Source of the DNA: Dipteris shenzhenensis
Lineage: Eukaryota; Polypodiophyta; Polypodiopsida; Gleicheniales
Strand: one strand, 5' to 3'
NCBI GenBank assembly: GCA_047967505.1
Contig: CM106539.1
Length of the DNA stretch: 64,000 nt
In this document: positions 42,400 through 53,429 of the stretch, in pieces
How the letters are laid out: every line of letters starts with the position of its first letter
How positions within the stretch are numbered: position 1 is the stretch's first letter
Program-made: the position numbers and the translations under genes
Notes under the pieces: generated by a model
Databases searched by the model: none
Seen by the model: only the letters and a program-made list of their open reading frames with translations
Told to the model about the DNA's origin: nothing

Positions 42400-43703
42400 T
42401 GATTTCTTGGATGGAGGTGCAGTATGTTCACGTTCAAGGTTTGGAGGTGGTATGTTGTATATTCTTGCTTAATAAACTTCCTTATGTCTTTGTATAGTGA
42501 AATTCCATGCTATGCTAAAGTAATGGCAAGGAAAATGGTGGAGAGGGATAAATTTGAAAAAATACTGAAGGAGAGGAAACAGGTCCATTCAATCTATGTG
42601 GATGATGAGTGATGATCAAGTTAAGAAAGATCATGGCTTATGTCGCATTGTAATGCTACAAGTTCGACATTGCCTTTGTCCCTTGTGCTAAGAGGTTCCT
42701 TTATATGATCTTGGTTATCAAAAAATGATATATTTTAGTTTCAATTTGAACTTGAACTCCTACGAGTCCATCCTTTATGTTGATGGCTATGTTTGGGTTT
42801 TCAATCCATGTACTTGTTTGACATTGATTTTTGCTTTGATCACCAATGCAAAGAAAAGAAATATAAATTATTTACTTATGCAATCATTATTTCTATACTA
42901 TGCAAAGATTGCTTATTCAAAGTTTATATTCAATTACAAAGAAAGATACATTGATACTGCTCTTTATGGAAATTGCCTTTAGGAAGAATACAATGGAAAT
43001 TGCCTCTGGAAAGAATACAATGGATTAAGAAGAATTTGTTATCAATGTCCTCTTTCAAAAAAAGAGGCTAAGCTATGATTTTTTGGGAGACAAGTGCCCG
43101 AGCAAGGATAGAAAAAAAAAGAGATCCAAGGGAGGCACAAGTCACTACATGAACTTTAAAAGAGGGTGTGTATTAGATGGACAAACATGGCTGTAGCATG
43201 TGAGATGTATGTCTGGAATCAGGTACTTCAAAAATGAAAAATAAAAACTTAAGGCATGCCTTCTTTGAGGGCTCGTCCTACACACATCTATGAATGGTGC
43301 ATTCTTTAAAATTAAAAAAAAATTTTGGATGGATGGATATTGCCGTTGTATTGGATTTTGCCTCTTGGATTCCTATACTGGATTGCTTGTTGTATGCTTG
43401 TATTGGAATATGTAAAAGGGTCTCGATCTCTTTTCACCTTTCACTCCATTTGCTTAACTCGCTTTTCATTACTCACTTTATAGATTGCCTCCTCTTAACT
43501 CAAGATAATCAAAACTTGACCCTGGTTAAATCTTGTTTGACATGTGCCATCCTATTAGAGCACCCATTAAACCTAGGGCCAGTTTCACCTAACGTGGTGT
43601 GAGTTTATCTACCATGTGGCAGAGATATGGTAAGAAGGAGATTCGTTGAGAGAATTAGAGAGAGTATGCTGGTGACAATGAATTTAGCTATGGCGACTAT
43701 GTC
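42400..43703. other. spacer with no recognised gene
   Basis: AT-rich. Short frames such as 42725-42982 and 43294-43602 are hydrophobic and low in information; no motif recognised. Confidence 0.5.
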
Positions 43704-43708
43704 TTTAT

Positions 43709-43888
43709 TGAGAGTGCTCTCAACGGAAGCAAGAATGGAAGAAGGAGAGAGAGCGAGAGAGAGAGACAGAGAGCCACACAAGTTTTGGTGGGTGCAGAAC
43801 CACCCTAATCTTCTTTTTCATTCATTTATATATGTGTTTGAGTATTGTACATAACTGGGGTTAAGGCACAGTGACCTTTAACCCCACA
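43709..43888 (-). repeat. 3' LTR of element F
   Basis: 180 bp. Coding-strand start TGTGGGGTTAAAGGTCAC, end ...GAGAGCACTCTCA. Identical to the 5' LTR. Confidence 0.97.
43823..43832 (-). promoter_or_regulatory. TATA box in the LTR of element F (3' copy)
   Basis: Minus strand TATATAAATG; the promoter-driving copy in the 5' LTR is at 49539-49548. Also conserved in element G. Confidence 0.55.
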
Positions 43889-43899
43889 ACCTCCCACTT
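43889..43899 (-). other. polypurine tract of element F
   Basis: AAGTGGGAGGT on the minus strand, abutting the 3' LTR; the same in element G. Confidence 0.88.
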
Positions 43900-43941
43900 A
43901 AAGGACAATGTGCCTTTAAGGGATAAGAACCAGTGAGCATA

Positions 43942-45864
43942 CTATCCAATGCCCATCAATACACGACAATACTCGAACCGCTGACTAGGTAGACTCTTCG
44001 TCAGCATATCTGCAGGGTTATCATCTGTATGAACCTTGACAAGCTCTATGCGCTTGTCCTCAAGTACCTCCCTGATGAAATGGTACCTGACCTCAATGTG
44101 TTTGGTCTTTGCATGAAAGACCGGATTCCGTGCTAGCTGAATAGCACTCATGGAATCACTATGCAATGTCGGTACACCTGTATGAATCCCCAAATCTCCC
44201 ACTAGCCGATCAAGCCATATAGCCTCCTTGCAACCCTCTGTGGCTTCAACATACTCAGCCTCTGTGGTAGACAAAGCAATGCACTTCTGTGCGCGAGACA
44301 TCCACGACACTACACCACCTGCAAAGGTGAACACATAACCAGAAGTGGATCTCCTACTATCCACATGCCCTGCATAGTCTGAATCTGTGTACCCAAGTAC
44401 ACGCATGTCTCCTTTACCAAAGCAAATGCACATCTCCTTGGTACCCTTCATGTACCTCATGATGCACTTAACTGCCTCCCAATGCCTCTTTCCTGGATTA
44501 GCCATATACCAGCTAACAACTCCCACTGCAAATGCAATGTCTGGTCTAGTAGCTATCATAGCATACATAAGACTCCCAACTGCTGATGCATAAGGAACCT
44601 TGGCCATCATGGCCCTCTCCTCATCTGATTTGGGACTATCTGTATGACTCAGTTTCACATATGGAGGAAATGGAGTACTCACTGCCTTCCCCCCCTCCAT
44701 ATTGAAACGCTCCAATACTTTTGTAACATACTCTTTTTGTGAAAGCCAAAGGAGTTTCCTACTCCAATCACGCATGATGCGCATACCAAGAATATGACCT
44801 GCAAATCCCAAATCCTTCATATCAAAGGCCTCATGCAACTTGGCCTTTAATGCATCTAGCTCATAAGTATTCTTGCTAGCCAATAGCATATCATCCACAT
44901 ATAGTGCCAGGACTATCAGGCTATTATCCTTAGCCCTTTTAGTGTAGAGGCAGTGATCAATTTCACTCCTTCTAAAACCCTGGGACCGAATGAAAGCATC
45001 AAACTTCTGATACCATTCTCTAGGTGCTTGCTTAAGACCATAGAGACTCTTCTTTAGCTTGCAAACTAAATGCTCTTTGCCCTTTTCTTCAAAGCCTTCC
45101 GGCTGAACCATGTAAATTTCCTCATGCAAATCCCCATGCAAGAAAGCTATCTTGACATCCATCTGCATAAGCTCCATATCCTCTGATGCCACTAATCCAA
45201 GCATGCATCTAAGTGTGGTCATCTTCACAACCGGAGAGAATATCTCATCAAAGTCCACACCCTTCTCTTGCTTGAACCCTTTAGCAACCAAACGGGCCTT
45301 GTATCTAGGCACATCATCACCTGTGACCTTCATTTTGTAGACCCATTTACATGGCAATGCTTTCTTTCCATGTGGCAAAGAAACCAAGTCCCAAGTCTTA
45401 TTCTTCATAAGTGAACTCATCTCTGATTGCATAGCATACTCCCACTTGCGTTGATCCTCACGCATCATAGCCTCTTTGTAGCAAGAAGGCTCCCTGCAAT
45501 CAGTAAGCATCACATAGTCTACCCCTGGAACAAACCTATCAGGCGGTCTAGACACTCTAGATGATCTTCTCAATGGCATTTCAGCTTGCTGTCCCACTTG
45601 CATATCAGCCACATTTGGCTCATCATTTCCACCAATAGATGATCCATCATCTACCCTTGATTGTATACCTGTGGGAGTACTTGGTTGTACCATTTCTTGC
45701 ACATTTGGTGCATGGACAGCTTGCTGTCTATCAACATATGCAGGTGGATTCACATCCTGGAAAGTGATTCTCCTCATTTCCACATCCCTCATGGGTGCCT
45801 TATGCATCTTCTTCTCATTGAAGACCACATCATGGCTGCGTATGATCTTCTTTGCTTCTGGATC
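43942..45864 (-). CDS. pol of element F, part 2: RT-RNase H
   Basis: Continues the integrase frame after the TAG at 45865-45867. It begins in the integrase-RT linker. RT: KWVYKMKVTGDDVPRYKARL, QMDVKIAFLHGDLHEEIYMV, LALYVDDMLLASKN; RNase H: LGYTDSDYAGHVDSRRSTSG, LSTTEAEYVEATEGCKEAIW, HSDSMSAIQLARNPVFHAKT and the C-terminal ADMLTKSL. The catalytic acidic residues appear present. The first ATG in the open stretch is at 45828, but as in other copia elements this should be part of one polyprotein rather than start there. Confidence 0.93.
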   Translation of the reverse strand, partial: DPEAKKIIRSHDVVFNEKKMHKAPMRDVEMRRITFQDVNPPAYVDRQQAVHAPNVQEMVQPSTPTGIQSRVDDGSSIGGNDEPNVADMQVGQQAEMPLRRSSRVSRPPDRFVPGVDYVMLTDCREPSCYKEAMMREDQRKWEYAMQSEMSSLMKNKTWDLVSLPHGKKALPCKWVYKMKVTGDDVPRYKARLVAKGFKQEKGVDFDEIFSPVVKMTTLRCMLGLVASEDMELMQMDVKIAFLHGDLHEEIYMVQPEGFEEKGKEHLVCKLKKSLYGLKQAPREWYQKFDAFIRSQGFRRSEIDHCLYTKRAKDNSLIVLALYVDDMLLASKNTYELDALKAKLHEAFDMKDLGFAGHILGMRIMRDWSRKLLWLSQKEYVTKVLERFNMEGGKAVSTPFPPYVKLSHTDSPKSDEERAMMAKVPYASAVGSLMYAMIATRPDIAFAVGVVSWYMANPGKRHWEAVKCIMRYMKGTKEMCICFGKGDMRVLGYTDSDYAGHVDSRRSTSGYVFTFAGGVVSWMSRAQKCIALSTTEAEYVEATEGCKEAIWLDRLVGDLGIHTGVPTLHSDSMSAIQLARNPVFHAKTKHIEVRYHFIREVLEDKRIELVKVHTDDNPADMLTKSLPSQRFEYCRVLMGIG

Positions 45865-47277
45865 CTAGAGACGATAGCCCATCTCTCCACTTTCACCATA
45901 ACCTAGAAAGATGCATTTCCTAGACTTAGGATCTAGCTTCTTTCGAAGCTCTTTTGGCACATGTGCATATGCCTCACACCCAAATATACGCAAATGAGAG
46001 TAAGAGGGCTTCTTGCCACTCCATGCCTCTTCAGGAATACCACCATCCAAACTCTTACTAGGTGATCTATTGATCACATGCACTGCAGTCTTCATTGCCT
46101 CAGCCCAAAAACCACCAGAAAGACTTGCATTGGAAAGCATGCATTGCAACCTTTCTTGAATGGTACGGTTCATCTTTTCTGCAACTGGATTTTGCTCTGG
46201 AGTACGAGGGGATGTAAGCTCCCTCTTAATCCCACGAGTATCACAGAAATGCTGAAAGTCATGAGAGAGATACTCTCCACCATTGTCAGTCTGTAGGCAT
46301 TTAAGCGTTCTACCTGACTGATTCTCAACCAAGGCCAGCCATTTCTGAAATACCTGGAACACATCACTCTTCCGAGCTATAGCATAAGCCCACACTTTCC
46401 TAGTTGCATCATCAATGAATGTCACATAGTATTCAGCCCCGCCTAATGACCGTGTAGGCATGGGACCACATACGTCTGAATGCACCAAATCAAGCATTTC
46501 AAACTCTTTCTTTCCCCTTCTTTTATGGGCTGATTTAGTTTGCTTCCCATAGAGACAATGCTCACAAAATTCAAAATCAGAGAAACTCAAATGCGGTACA
46601 TAACCCAAACGGCATAAGAGTTTCATTCCATTCTGGCTCATGTGCCACAACCTGCAATGCCACAAAGAAGTGCTTGGCTGCTCGGTTATTGCAACAACAT
46701 GATCAAATACCCCTGATACATGTAAGGGATACAAAGTCCCACACTTGGCACCCCTAGCCAAAAGCATAGAGCCCTTCTGAATTTTCCAACTCTGAAAGCC
46801 AAAAGTGGTGTGAAAACCAGCATCATCTAGCTGACCCACTGAAATAAGACTCTTGGTCAGCTTAGGCACATGTCTCACATGTTTCAAAACAAATGCAGAC
46901 CCATTTGCAAAAGAAAACTTTATGTCACCTGCTCCCACTATGTCACATGCATAGTCATTTCCAAGATGCACACAACCTGTCTTTCCACTATCATAAGTGG
47001 AGAACCATTCCCTATGGGGAGTAACATGGAATGAAGCACCAGAATCCAAAATCCAATCCTGGGAATATGCATCATCTGAAGTGGTAAGCAACTCTGTAGA
47101 TAAACTAGACATGAAGAGAACATCATTGTCACTATCATGTGTGACTGCATTGATCTCCTCGATCTTCACTTTTCCTTTGTCCTCCCTTGGACTCTCTTCC
47201 TTTTGATTTGCACCCCAATTTGCATTCTTTTTCTTATCCTTTTGCTCTCTTTTCAGCTTGTAGCAATCCTTTTTCAT
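45865..47277 (-). CDS. pol of element F, part 1: protease-integrase
   Basis: Opens just inside the zinc knuckle (MKKDCYKLKREQKDKKKN). Protease DWILDSGASFHVTPHREWFS (about residues 75-94). Pre-integrase LWHCRLWHMSQNGMKLLCRL and CEHCLYGKQTKSAHKRRGKK. Integrase core [43 protein letters not shown] and the Glu in NPVAEKMN, so the triad is present. It ends at TAG 45865-45867 where element G has TGG (W). The frame differs from gag because of a 7-bp deletion near 47370, relative to G. Confidence 0.93.
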   Translation of the reverse strand: MKKDCYKLKREQKDKKKNANWGANQKEESPREDKGKVKIEEINAVTHDSDNDVLFMSSLSTELLTTSDDAYSQDWILDSGASFHVTPHREWFSTYDSGKTGCVHLGNDYACDIVGAGDIKFSFANGSAFVLKHVRHVPKLTKSLISVGQLDDAGFHTTFGFQSWKIQKGSMLLARGAKCGTLYPLHVSGVFDHVVAITEQPSTSLWHCRLWHMSQNGMKLLCRLGYVPHLSFSDFEFCEHCLYGKQTKSAHKRRGKKEFEMLDLVHSDVCGPMPTRSLGGAEYYVTFIDDATRKVWAYAIARKSDVFQVFQKWLALVENQSGRTLKCLQTDNGGEYLSHDFQHFCDTRGIKRELTSPRTPEQNPVAEKMNRTIQERLQCMLSNASLSGGFWAEAMKTAVHVINRSPSKSLDGGIPEEAWSGKKPSYSHLRIFGCEAYAHVPKELRKKLDPKSRKCIFLGYGESGEMGYRL

Positions 47278-47999
47278 ATGGCCCTTCTTGCCACAGTGGT
47301 AACATTCAATGTTTCGTGCCCTGGATTTGCTACGAGACTTCCCTCTTTCTTGGGACTTCCCCCTGAACTGCCCCTTTGCACATTTAAGGCTGCATCCTGC
47401 TTGTTGCCATCCATAGACTTCCGTCTAATCTCCTCGGCCAACAAGCTACCCACAACATCATCAAATTTCAGTACTCCACCAGGTGCAGAGTTACTGACAG
47501 CTGTACGGAAGGTATCCCATGAGGATGGCAATGAACATAAGAGAAATATTGCCTTAGTCTCCGCATCAAAATTCATCTTTTGAGCCTGAAGCTGGCTGAA
47601 AATAATATTGAATTCATTCAAGTGAGAAGCAATGGAGACCCCTTCCTTCATTTGCAGCTCAAACAACCTCTTCATGAGGTAAACTTTATTAGAGGCAGTT
47701 TCCTTCTCATAAGTGGCACACAGTTTCTTCCACAAATCTTCAGTAGTCTGCTCATTTACTACTGTGAAATAAACTGACTCTGCAAGATGGAGTCTAATAG
47801 TAGACTTTGCTAATGCATCCAACTCATTCCAATCATCCTCAGACATATTTGCAGGCTTAGCTTCAATCCCTGCCAAGGGTTTAATCTGCTTCTTTTGAAT
47901 AAGCACATCCCTTATCTATTCTTTCCACAAAGAAAAGTTTGTCCCATCAAACTTTTTAATGCTGAAAAACTCCTTTTCAGACGTGGAAGAGGATGCCAT
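47274..47999 (-). pseudogene. gag of element F (early stop, frameshift)
   Basis: The ATG at 47997-47999 begins MASSSTSEKEFFSIKKFDGT, the expected copia Gag start before L-W-K. TAG at 47916-47918 follows after about 27 codons; G has CAG there. The core continues (EDDWNELDALAKSTIRLHLA; TTEDLWKKLCATYEKETASN; LPSSWDTFRTAVSN; DDVVGSLLAEEIRRKS). After NVQRG seven bases present in G are missing, so the zinc knuckle CYHCGKKGHMKKDC is read only in the pol frame. As it stands, full Gag cannot be made without suppression and a shift. Confidence 0.92.
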
Positions 48000-49410
48000 G
48001 ATGCAAATGAAACAAAATCCCAAATGCTAGTACCTGCAAGAGAGAATCACACCAAATACTAGGTGCACCCAAATGTGTATGCCACAATAGAGTGAAATAT
48101 CACCAAAACTCAAGCTCAAAGCATCTGACTCATGTGCATATACTATGCATCCATATGAGCAAATCTGGCCCAAAAGAAAATGCCAATAAGTGCCAAATGA
48201 CTCAAGCATAAACACCGTCCACTGCATATGCATCAATAATGTCTCATCCAAGAGAGCATAGCACTATCAGTGCATCACCAACAATGTTTCAAAGCTGTCC
48301 CTCAGCATAAAATAGCATCCATATGCAAAACGTCCATAAAAAATAGCATCCCACAAGGTAATTTGGGCCTATCAGCGCATCCAACAAGGACCGCAATGCA
48401 TCCAAATGGCCTATAAATCATCCACTGCAACCCAATGCACACCACGAATGAGCGCACACTGCTCAAACTGCAACCAGAGTGATCTGCATAAGGTATGCTC
48501 AAGAAATCATAGTCCCACGGTAATGAGCGCTACTGAAAATAGAACCTGAGATGCCTCAAAACATGGGCGCCATTGCATAATCGGACTCAGCAAGAGAATC
48601 TGCAAATATCTCTCTTTTGCCAGAACTCCAAAATCCCAACCGATGAGTGAGAAATGGGAGTCAACACTTATCCACTGCCATGTGGCATAAATCTAAGGTT
48701 TCAGAACCTTAGTATGAAAAATGCATAACAGAGAGACGAAATCGAATACACAGAGATCTATAACTCTGAAAATCCTCCACCGAATCGCGCAAGAACTAAC
48801 AGGTAGGGGTTTTTGGGCGCCCGGAACGCAATGGGACAGACGGTTTTGGAAACCGTGGTCTCAATCACTGGGTCCAACACACGGACTGAAAAACGTTTTT
48901 GGAAACAGAGCTATCTGTAAACTCCACCGGAGTGCGAATGATGAGCAACATAGAAGTTTTAGGACCTCCTGAGTCCACCGGAATTGACAGATCTGCAAAT
49001 GGTTGCTCCAAACTTGAGTTCCAACACCCGGGCAAAAAACGCAGGAACTAACACAGTGAGTCAGAAATCCAATGAAATGATCCCAGATTCAAGAATGAAG
49101 GTGTTTCCAAGCTCCTGAAGTAATGTGGACACCAAAAGCAAGCAATAGTTGCCTCTACAAGTCAATACGGAGTCTCTGTCATCGAACGGAACAAGGAAAA
49201 GCTCAAAAAACGACTTTTTCTTTGAAAGCTCTTAACAGGCTCTCAAAACCACTTCGCAAAGCCAAAGTGACTTTTCCAAAGGTTCCTCCAAGGTCTCTGC
49301 ACACTCGGATGCAAGTAAAGTCACCCACAAAGCTTCCCACAGAGCTTCTCCTTCCTCCCACAGAGCTGCTGAGCTTCAAGCATTCACACACACTCAGCTA
49401 GATCACCCGA
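48000..49410 (-). other. leader of element F
   Basis: 1.4 kb between primer site and gag. Well conserved in element G (56364-57805), including TGGTTGCAGTTTGAGCA-like blocks near 48465. No long frame on the coding strand. Regulatory or packaging role inferred. Confidence 0.6.
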
Positions 49411-49422
49411 GCTCTGATACCA
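49411..49422 (-). other. primer binding site of element F
   Basis: GCTCTGATACCA on the plus strand, TGGTATCAGAGC on the minus, two bases from the LTR. Confidence 0.95.
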
Positions 49423-49424
49423 GT

Positions 49425-49604
49425 TGAGAGTGCTCTCAACGGAAGCAAGAATGGAAGAAGGAGAGAGAGCGAGAGAGAGAGACAGAGAGCCACACAAGTT
49501 TTGGTGGGTGCAGAACCACCCTAATCTTCTTTTTCATTCATTTATATATGTGTTTGAGTATTGTACATAACTGGGGTTAAGGCACAGTGACCTTTAACCC
49601 CACA
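49425..49604 (-). repeat. 5' LTR of element F
   Basis: 180 bp, identical to 43709-43888, followed by the duplication TTTAT. Confidence 0.97.
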
Positions 49605-49609
49605 TTTAT

Positions 49610-50400
49610 GTTTTCCTTGTGGTTGTCTTCATTGTGCATCTATGCCCATTTGTTGAGCCATGCATGGGATTGTTGGTGTGGAATATGACTATGTTGTAAG
49701 TTCACTTTTTGTATCCATCTTTGAGGGAAGCTACTAATCATCAATCCTATGTAGGTTGTCCCATCGCTATTAGTGGTCATTGATGGATGCCCTTTTAGAT
49801 CCCATCTATTATTGTGTCGTGTATCTTGGTGCTTCATTTGTCAATGTCCTAGCTCAGTCTACCTTGCATGCTATTTCTTGCTTGAGGCCAAAGTCATCTT
49901 GTAGAGGATTTGGTGGCACCCATTGCTCTGGCCTTGGTTGGTAAAGTCTACTGTCGGGCTGCTCCTTTGACATAGCTACATCTGCATGTGTGAGCTCATG
50001 AATTTCATAGCTCACTGTTCCATGGACAAATGCTTCTCTTTTTGGTCATATGGAGCTTTGCCTCTGGCTAATGTTGATGCCTTATGGTCTTTTCTCAAGA
50101 TACAAAATGTTTAAAGAGGACTCTAAATGCCACCAATTTGTAGAATACGAACCTATGTCCTTTTATGGTTTTGAAGAACCGTAGTTGAAAGGCCAAGAAC
50201 CAATCACCCAACCTCAAGATGTGGCAGGGCTAGTCATATTTTTATCCACGGAGGTAAAATGCATATAGAAGTCCTATTTAGAGGGAACCCCATCCTTTAG
50301 AGAGACCTCTCTCTGGATGAATGGAAAGATGTCAACTCCTAAATATGTGGCCACCAAGGTAATTGAAGCACACACAAAAGAGCCAAAGTTGCTAAATGTA
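49610..50400. other. spacer with no recognised gene
   Basis: Mixed composition; the region 50100-50400 may already be gypsy gag, but no motif is visible. Confidence 0.45.
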
Positions 50401-51204
50401 CCAGTCAATAAACTGGGCTAGTACTTTGAAAGTGCCAACACCAATGCCATGCTCCCAATTACCTATCAAAGAAAGAATTCCATAGCCATCTTGGATGGAG
50501 GAAAAGGTGTCAGTATGTCACCAAATAGTGCTAGGCCAAGTGGGGAATTCCTGACATTGAGAGCACCAACCTAGTTAGTGATGTCAAATTAGCCAATGGA
50601 GCGACAACCTAACTGATAGGAGTTTTGGAGGAGTTTTGAGAGACATTAAGATCAAAAAATTTGGCCACACCGTCCATGTTTGGTTTGTTGTAATGGATTT
50701 CCATGGACAACCACATGGATACAATGTCACTACAGGTCTAATCCATGACTAGTCCTCAAATAGATTCTATTTGTGCAAGAATGAACAAACTGTGAGAGTT
50801 GACCTCAGACATGGAAGGCCCACCCGATGACTGGAAATTTATTCATGGCCGAGTATGATACCACACAAAGGACTGCCTCCCTAAATGTGTTTCAATCATG
50901 CAACAAGAAGTACTCATAGAGCTTCTGGTATGCCTCGCTGCCGCAAACCTGAGTACTCATAGAGCTAGATGCCTACCCTTGCAACTATAGAAGAGGTCAA
51001 GAAGAGAAAGGAACACAAATTACATCTTCTTCTTTCAAGGTACCTGGGGCTATAGTCCCCTTAAGCATGATCAATATCTTAAGGGCACCATCTTGTCTTA
51101 AAAAGGTGTTGTTTCTATAGGATATCCCTCAACCCTCTTTAATGCCAATTCTAGGTTAAAACACAGGGTTATACTAGGTCACGTTGTGTCCAAAAATGGA
51201 ATCT

Positions 51205-51385
51205 CCATGGACTATAGCAAGATCAAGCACATTCTAGAGCTACATGGACTACAACAAGATCAAGCACATCCTAGAGCTACTGCCCTTGACTAATACAAAG
51301 GGAGTACAAAAATTTATTGGGCTACAAAAAGATCAAGCACATCCTATAGCTACTGCCTCTAACTAATACAAAGGGAGTACAAAGT
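51205..51385 (+). repeat. local triplication inside gypsy RT
   Basis: A GATCAAGCACAT(C/T)CTA(G/T)AGCTAC unit occurs three times (about 51221, 51259, 51331), the last two with a shared TAATACAAAGGGAGTACAAA tail. Tandem duplication after loss of function. Confidence 0.8.
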
Positions 51386-51685
51386 GGGCATACGAGCTAT
51401 TATCATAGACTTCTCTATAATTATGCCAAGATTTTCCACCCTTCATATAAGTTATTGATCGTTTGCTTTTGGACTAAGGAGTGCCAAACCTCCAATGAAA
51501 CCCTCAAACATGTTATGGCTTTAGCCCTGATCTTGCATAAGCATCAAACTAGGACTTGATATTCCATGTTCATATTGATGCCTCTAAGTTTGTAATAGGG
51601 TGCATGTTGGTGCAGCCAGGTGAGTATAATCTAAATTATCCTTATATACTTTGTAAGTTGCCAACAACAACTGAATGATGAAGAA

Positions 51686-51901
51686 ATGAACCATACCATG
51701 ATAGAGAGGGAAGCCCTTGCTATGGTATTTGCTGTAAAGAGGTTTAGGCACTACTTGTCGGAAAACAAGTTTTTGTCCTTTGTAGACTACCAGGCCCTCC
51801 TCTATTTGGTTCATAAACCATGCATGCCAGGACACATCATACGGTGTATGTGTCTCCTTCTAGACTTTGATTTTACCATAGTCATACGAAAGGGGTATTA
51901 A
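51686..51901 (+). pseudogene. gypsy RNase H fragment
   Basis: HTMIEREALAMVFAVKRFRH, then FLSFVDYQALLYLVHKPCMP and LLLDFDFTIVIRKGY. This is the Ty3/gypsy RNase H pattern (T-x-x-E-x-E-A-L-A-x-V-F-A-x-x-x-F-R-x-Y, then D-H-x-A-L-x-Y-L). The catalytic Glu and the Asp of VDY are kept. It is open for 70 codons and then stops. Confidence 0.8.
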
Positions 51902-52189
51902 CATAGTCATACAAAAAGCCATTTTTGGAGAGAGCTTATGTCTTGTAAGGTGTTTCAATCAGGACTATGGGTGGCCGCCTCTCTTTGCAAATGCTACTAA
52001 ATTTGTTAAACATTGTGACCCCTACCAAAGCCAAGATTAGCCTTTAATAGGAGTCCTTACATCCAAGATTATATGCCTTTAATAGGATTCTATACCCCAC
52101 AACCAAGATTATGCCTTTAATACGAATCCTTATAGATCAACCCTTCAAAAAGAAGGGCATCAATTTTGTAGAACCGATCAATCCAACAA

Positions 52190-53120
52190 TGAAAGAGACT
52201 CAGCTCGATATATTATCATGCCCACAGATTGTTTTACAAAGTGGGAAAAGGCCAAGGACACTAGGAAAGCATATGTAAGGATGACCACAAAGTGTACAAG
52301 AATGTAATATCATGCTTTGGTATCTCACGTGAAATTGTGAGAGATCAAGGGACACATATTATCAATGATACAATTTGCATTCGAGTTCCTCTCATCATCC
52401 GTAGGAAATCCACACCCTTCTACCCTAGAGCAAACAGTCAAGATGAAAGCTCAAATAATACCTTGTGCCATACAATGACTTGCATGATGGGAGCCAATCA
52501 TAATGATTGGGAACACACAAACTCAGCTATAGCACTTTGGGCATATTGTGAAAGTAGTACAAGGTCACTACCAATTGCACACCCTTTAGCCTCACGTTTG
52601 GGGTCAAAGGAATAATGCCTGTGTAATTCATAGTTCCAAGCTTCAAAGTGGTAGTTAGACATAGATTATCAGATGAGGCTATTTCTGCTGAGAGGCTAGT
52701 AGAGCTTGAAAATCTCAACAAGACATGACCTAGAGTAGCATACTATATCAAGGTTGAAAAACTCCACTGCCACAATAAGTGGTTTAACTACAACCTCCAA
52801 AATAAGGACATGAAGGAAGGTGATCTTGCACTATTATATAGTGTAAGGAACACCAAATTCAAGTTGAAATATCATGTTGTGGGTCCTTATAGAGTTGTAA
52901 AGATCACCCCACAAGGGACATGCCATATAGCAACCCTTGATGGAGTCGAGATGGATGGTTACATCAATAGTAGTAAGATCAAATGCTATTATAGTTCTAT
53001 AACACTTCTGGCAATGCGACAGGCCATCCTTTGGGAAATAGAGCTAAATAAAGAAGTCACTCTCATCAAGAGGCAAGAGATAGAGGAAGCTAGAGCTCGG
53101 AAATCCAAGGCAAACACTTA
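52190..53120 (+). pseudogene. gypsy integrase fragments
   Basis: FGISREIVRDQGTHIINDTI (the second catalytic Asp in DQG) and PFYPRANSQDESSNNTL (catalytic Glu) lie in the stretch 52292-52615. ALWAY-type sequence follows; then from 52810 the C-terminal chromatin/DNA-binding part: MKEGDLALLYSVRNTKFKLK, GPYRVVKITPQGTCHIATLD. Several frameshifts lie between. The C-terminal 103 codons end in a charged RQEIEEARARKSKANT. Confidence 0.78.
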
Positions 53121-53126
53121 AGGCTT

Positions 53127-53429
53127 GTGACAATTTACAAGGCATCTGTGGAGGGGTTAGACCCCATGGATGATCTGATCATTGCACCAACTAGACCACG
53201 GGTTGATTTCCCCATGTGTTGGGGAAATAATTACTCTAAAGAAGCCTTTGTAGACCCCAGGTCAAGCCACAACTTTATATCACACAAGGTGTGCACCAAA
53301 GTCTTGACATTTGAGGTAACCTTGGAATGTACTCTTATCATGGTATGTGTGGTAAATTGTCAGATCTTGTCCACCATAGGTTGTGTGGAATCGTCCATCT
53401 CAATTAATAAACGTAGTGTGTCAAGATGA
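53127..53429 (+). pseudogene. retropepsin-like segment after the gypsy integrase
   Basis: Open for 100 codons and contains AFVDPRSSHNFISHKVCTKV, which resembles D-S-G-S-S-H-N-F-I of the retroviral-type aspartic protease in gypsy elements, with PR in place of SG. Either it is the start of a second nested gypsy remnant, or an extra protease-like domain. The catalytic loop is degenerate. Confidence 0.4.

Larger units (their letters stand above)
43709..49604 (-). mobile_element. Ty1/copia element F, full length, identical LTRs
   Basis: 5896 bp on the minus strand, exact target duplication TTTAT at 43704-43708 and 49605-49609. The two 180-bp LTRs are identical base for base as read here. Primer site, 1.4-kb leader, gag, pol and purine tract are all present. 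Despite the fresh LTRs the coding region has two stops and a 7-bp deletion. Sister copy of element G in opposite orientation. Confidence 0.97.
50400..53120 (+). mobile_element. Ty3/gypsy element remnant (PR-RT-RH-IN)
   Basis: Domains in gypsy order on the plus strand, all broken by stops and shifts. Retropepsin-type AILDGGKGVSM near 50485 (D-G-G where D-S/T-G is usual, as in several plant gypsy families). RT C-terminus with KNGISMDYSKIKHILEL near 51190-51240 and KLLIVCFW...ETLKHVMAL near 51440-51520. RNase H at 51680-51900. Integrase at 52140-53120. No LTRs, primer site or target duplication found, so boundaries are approximate. Confidence 0.75.
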
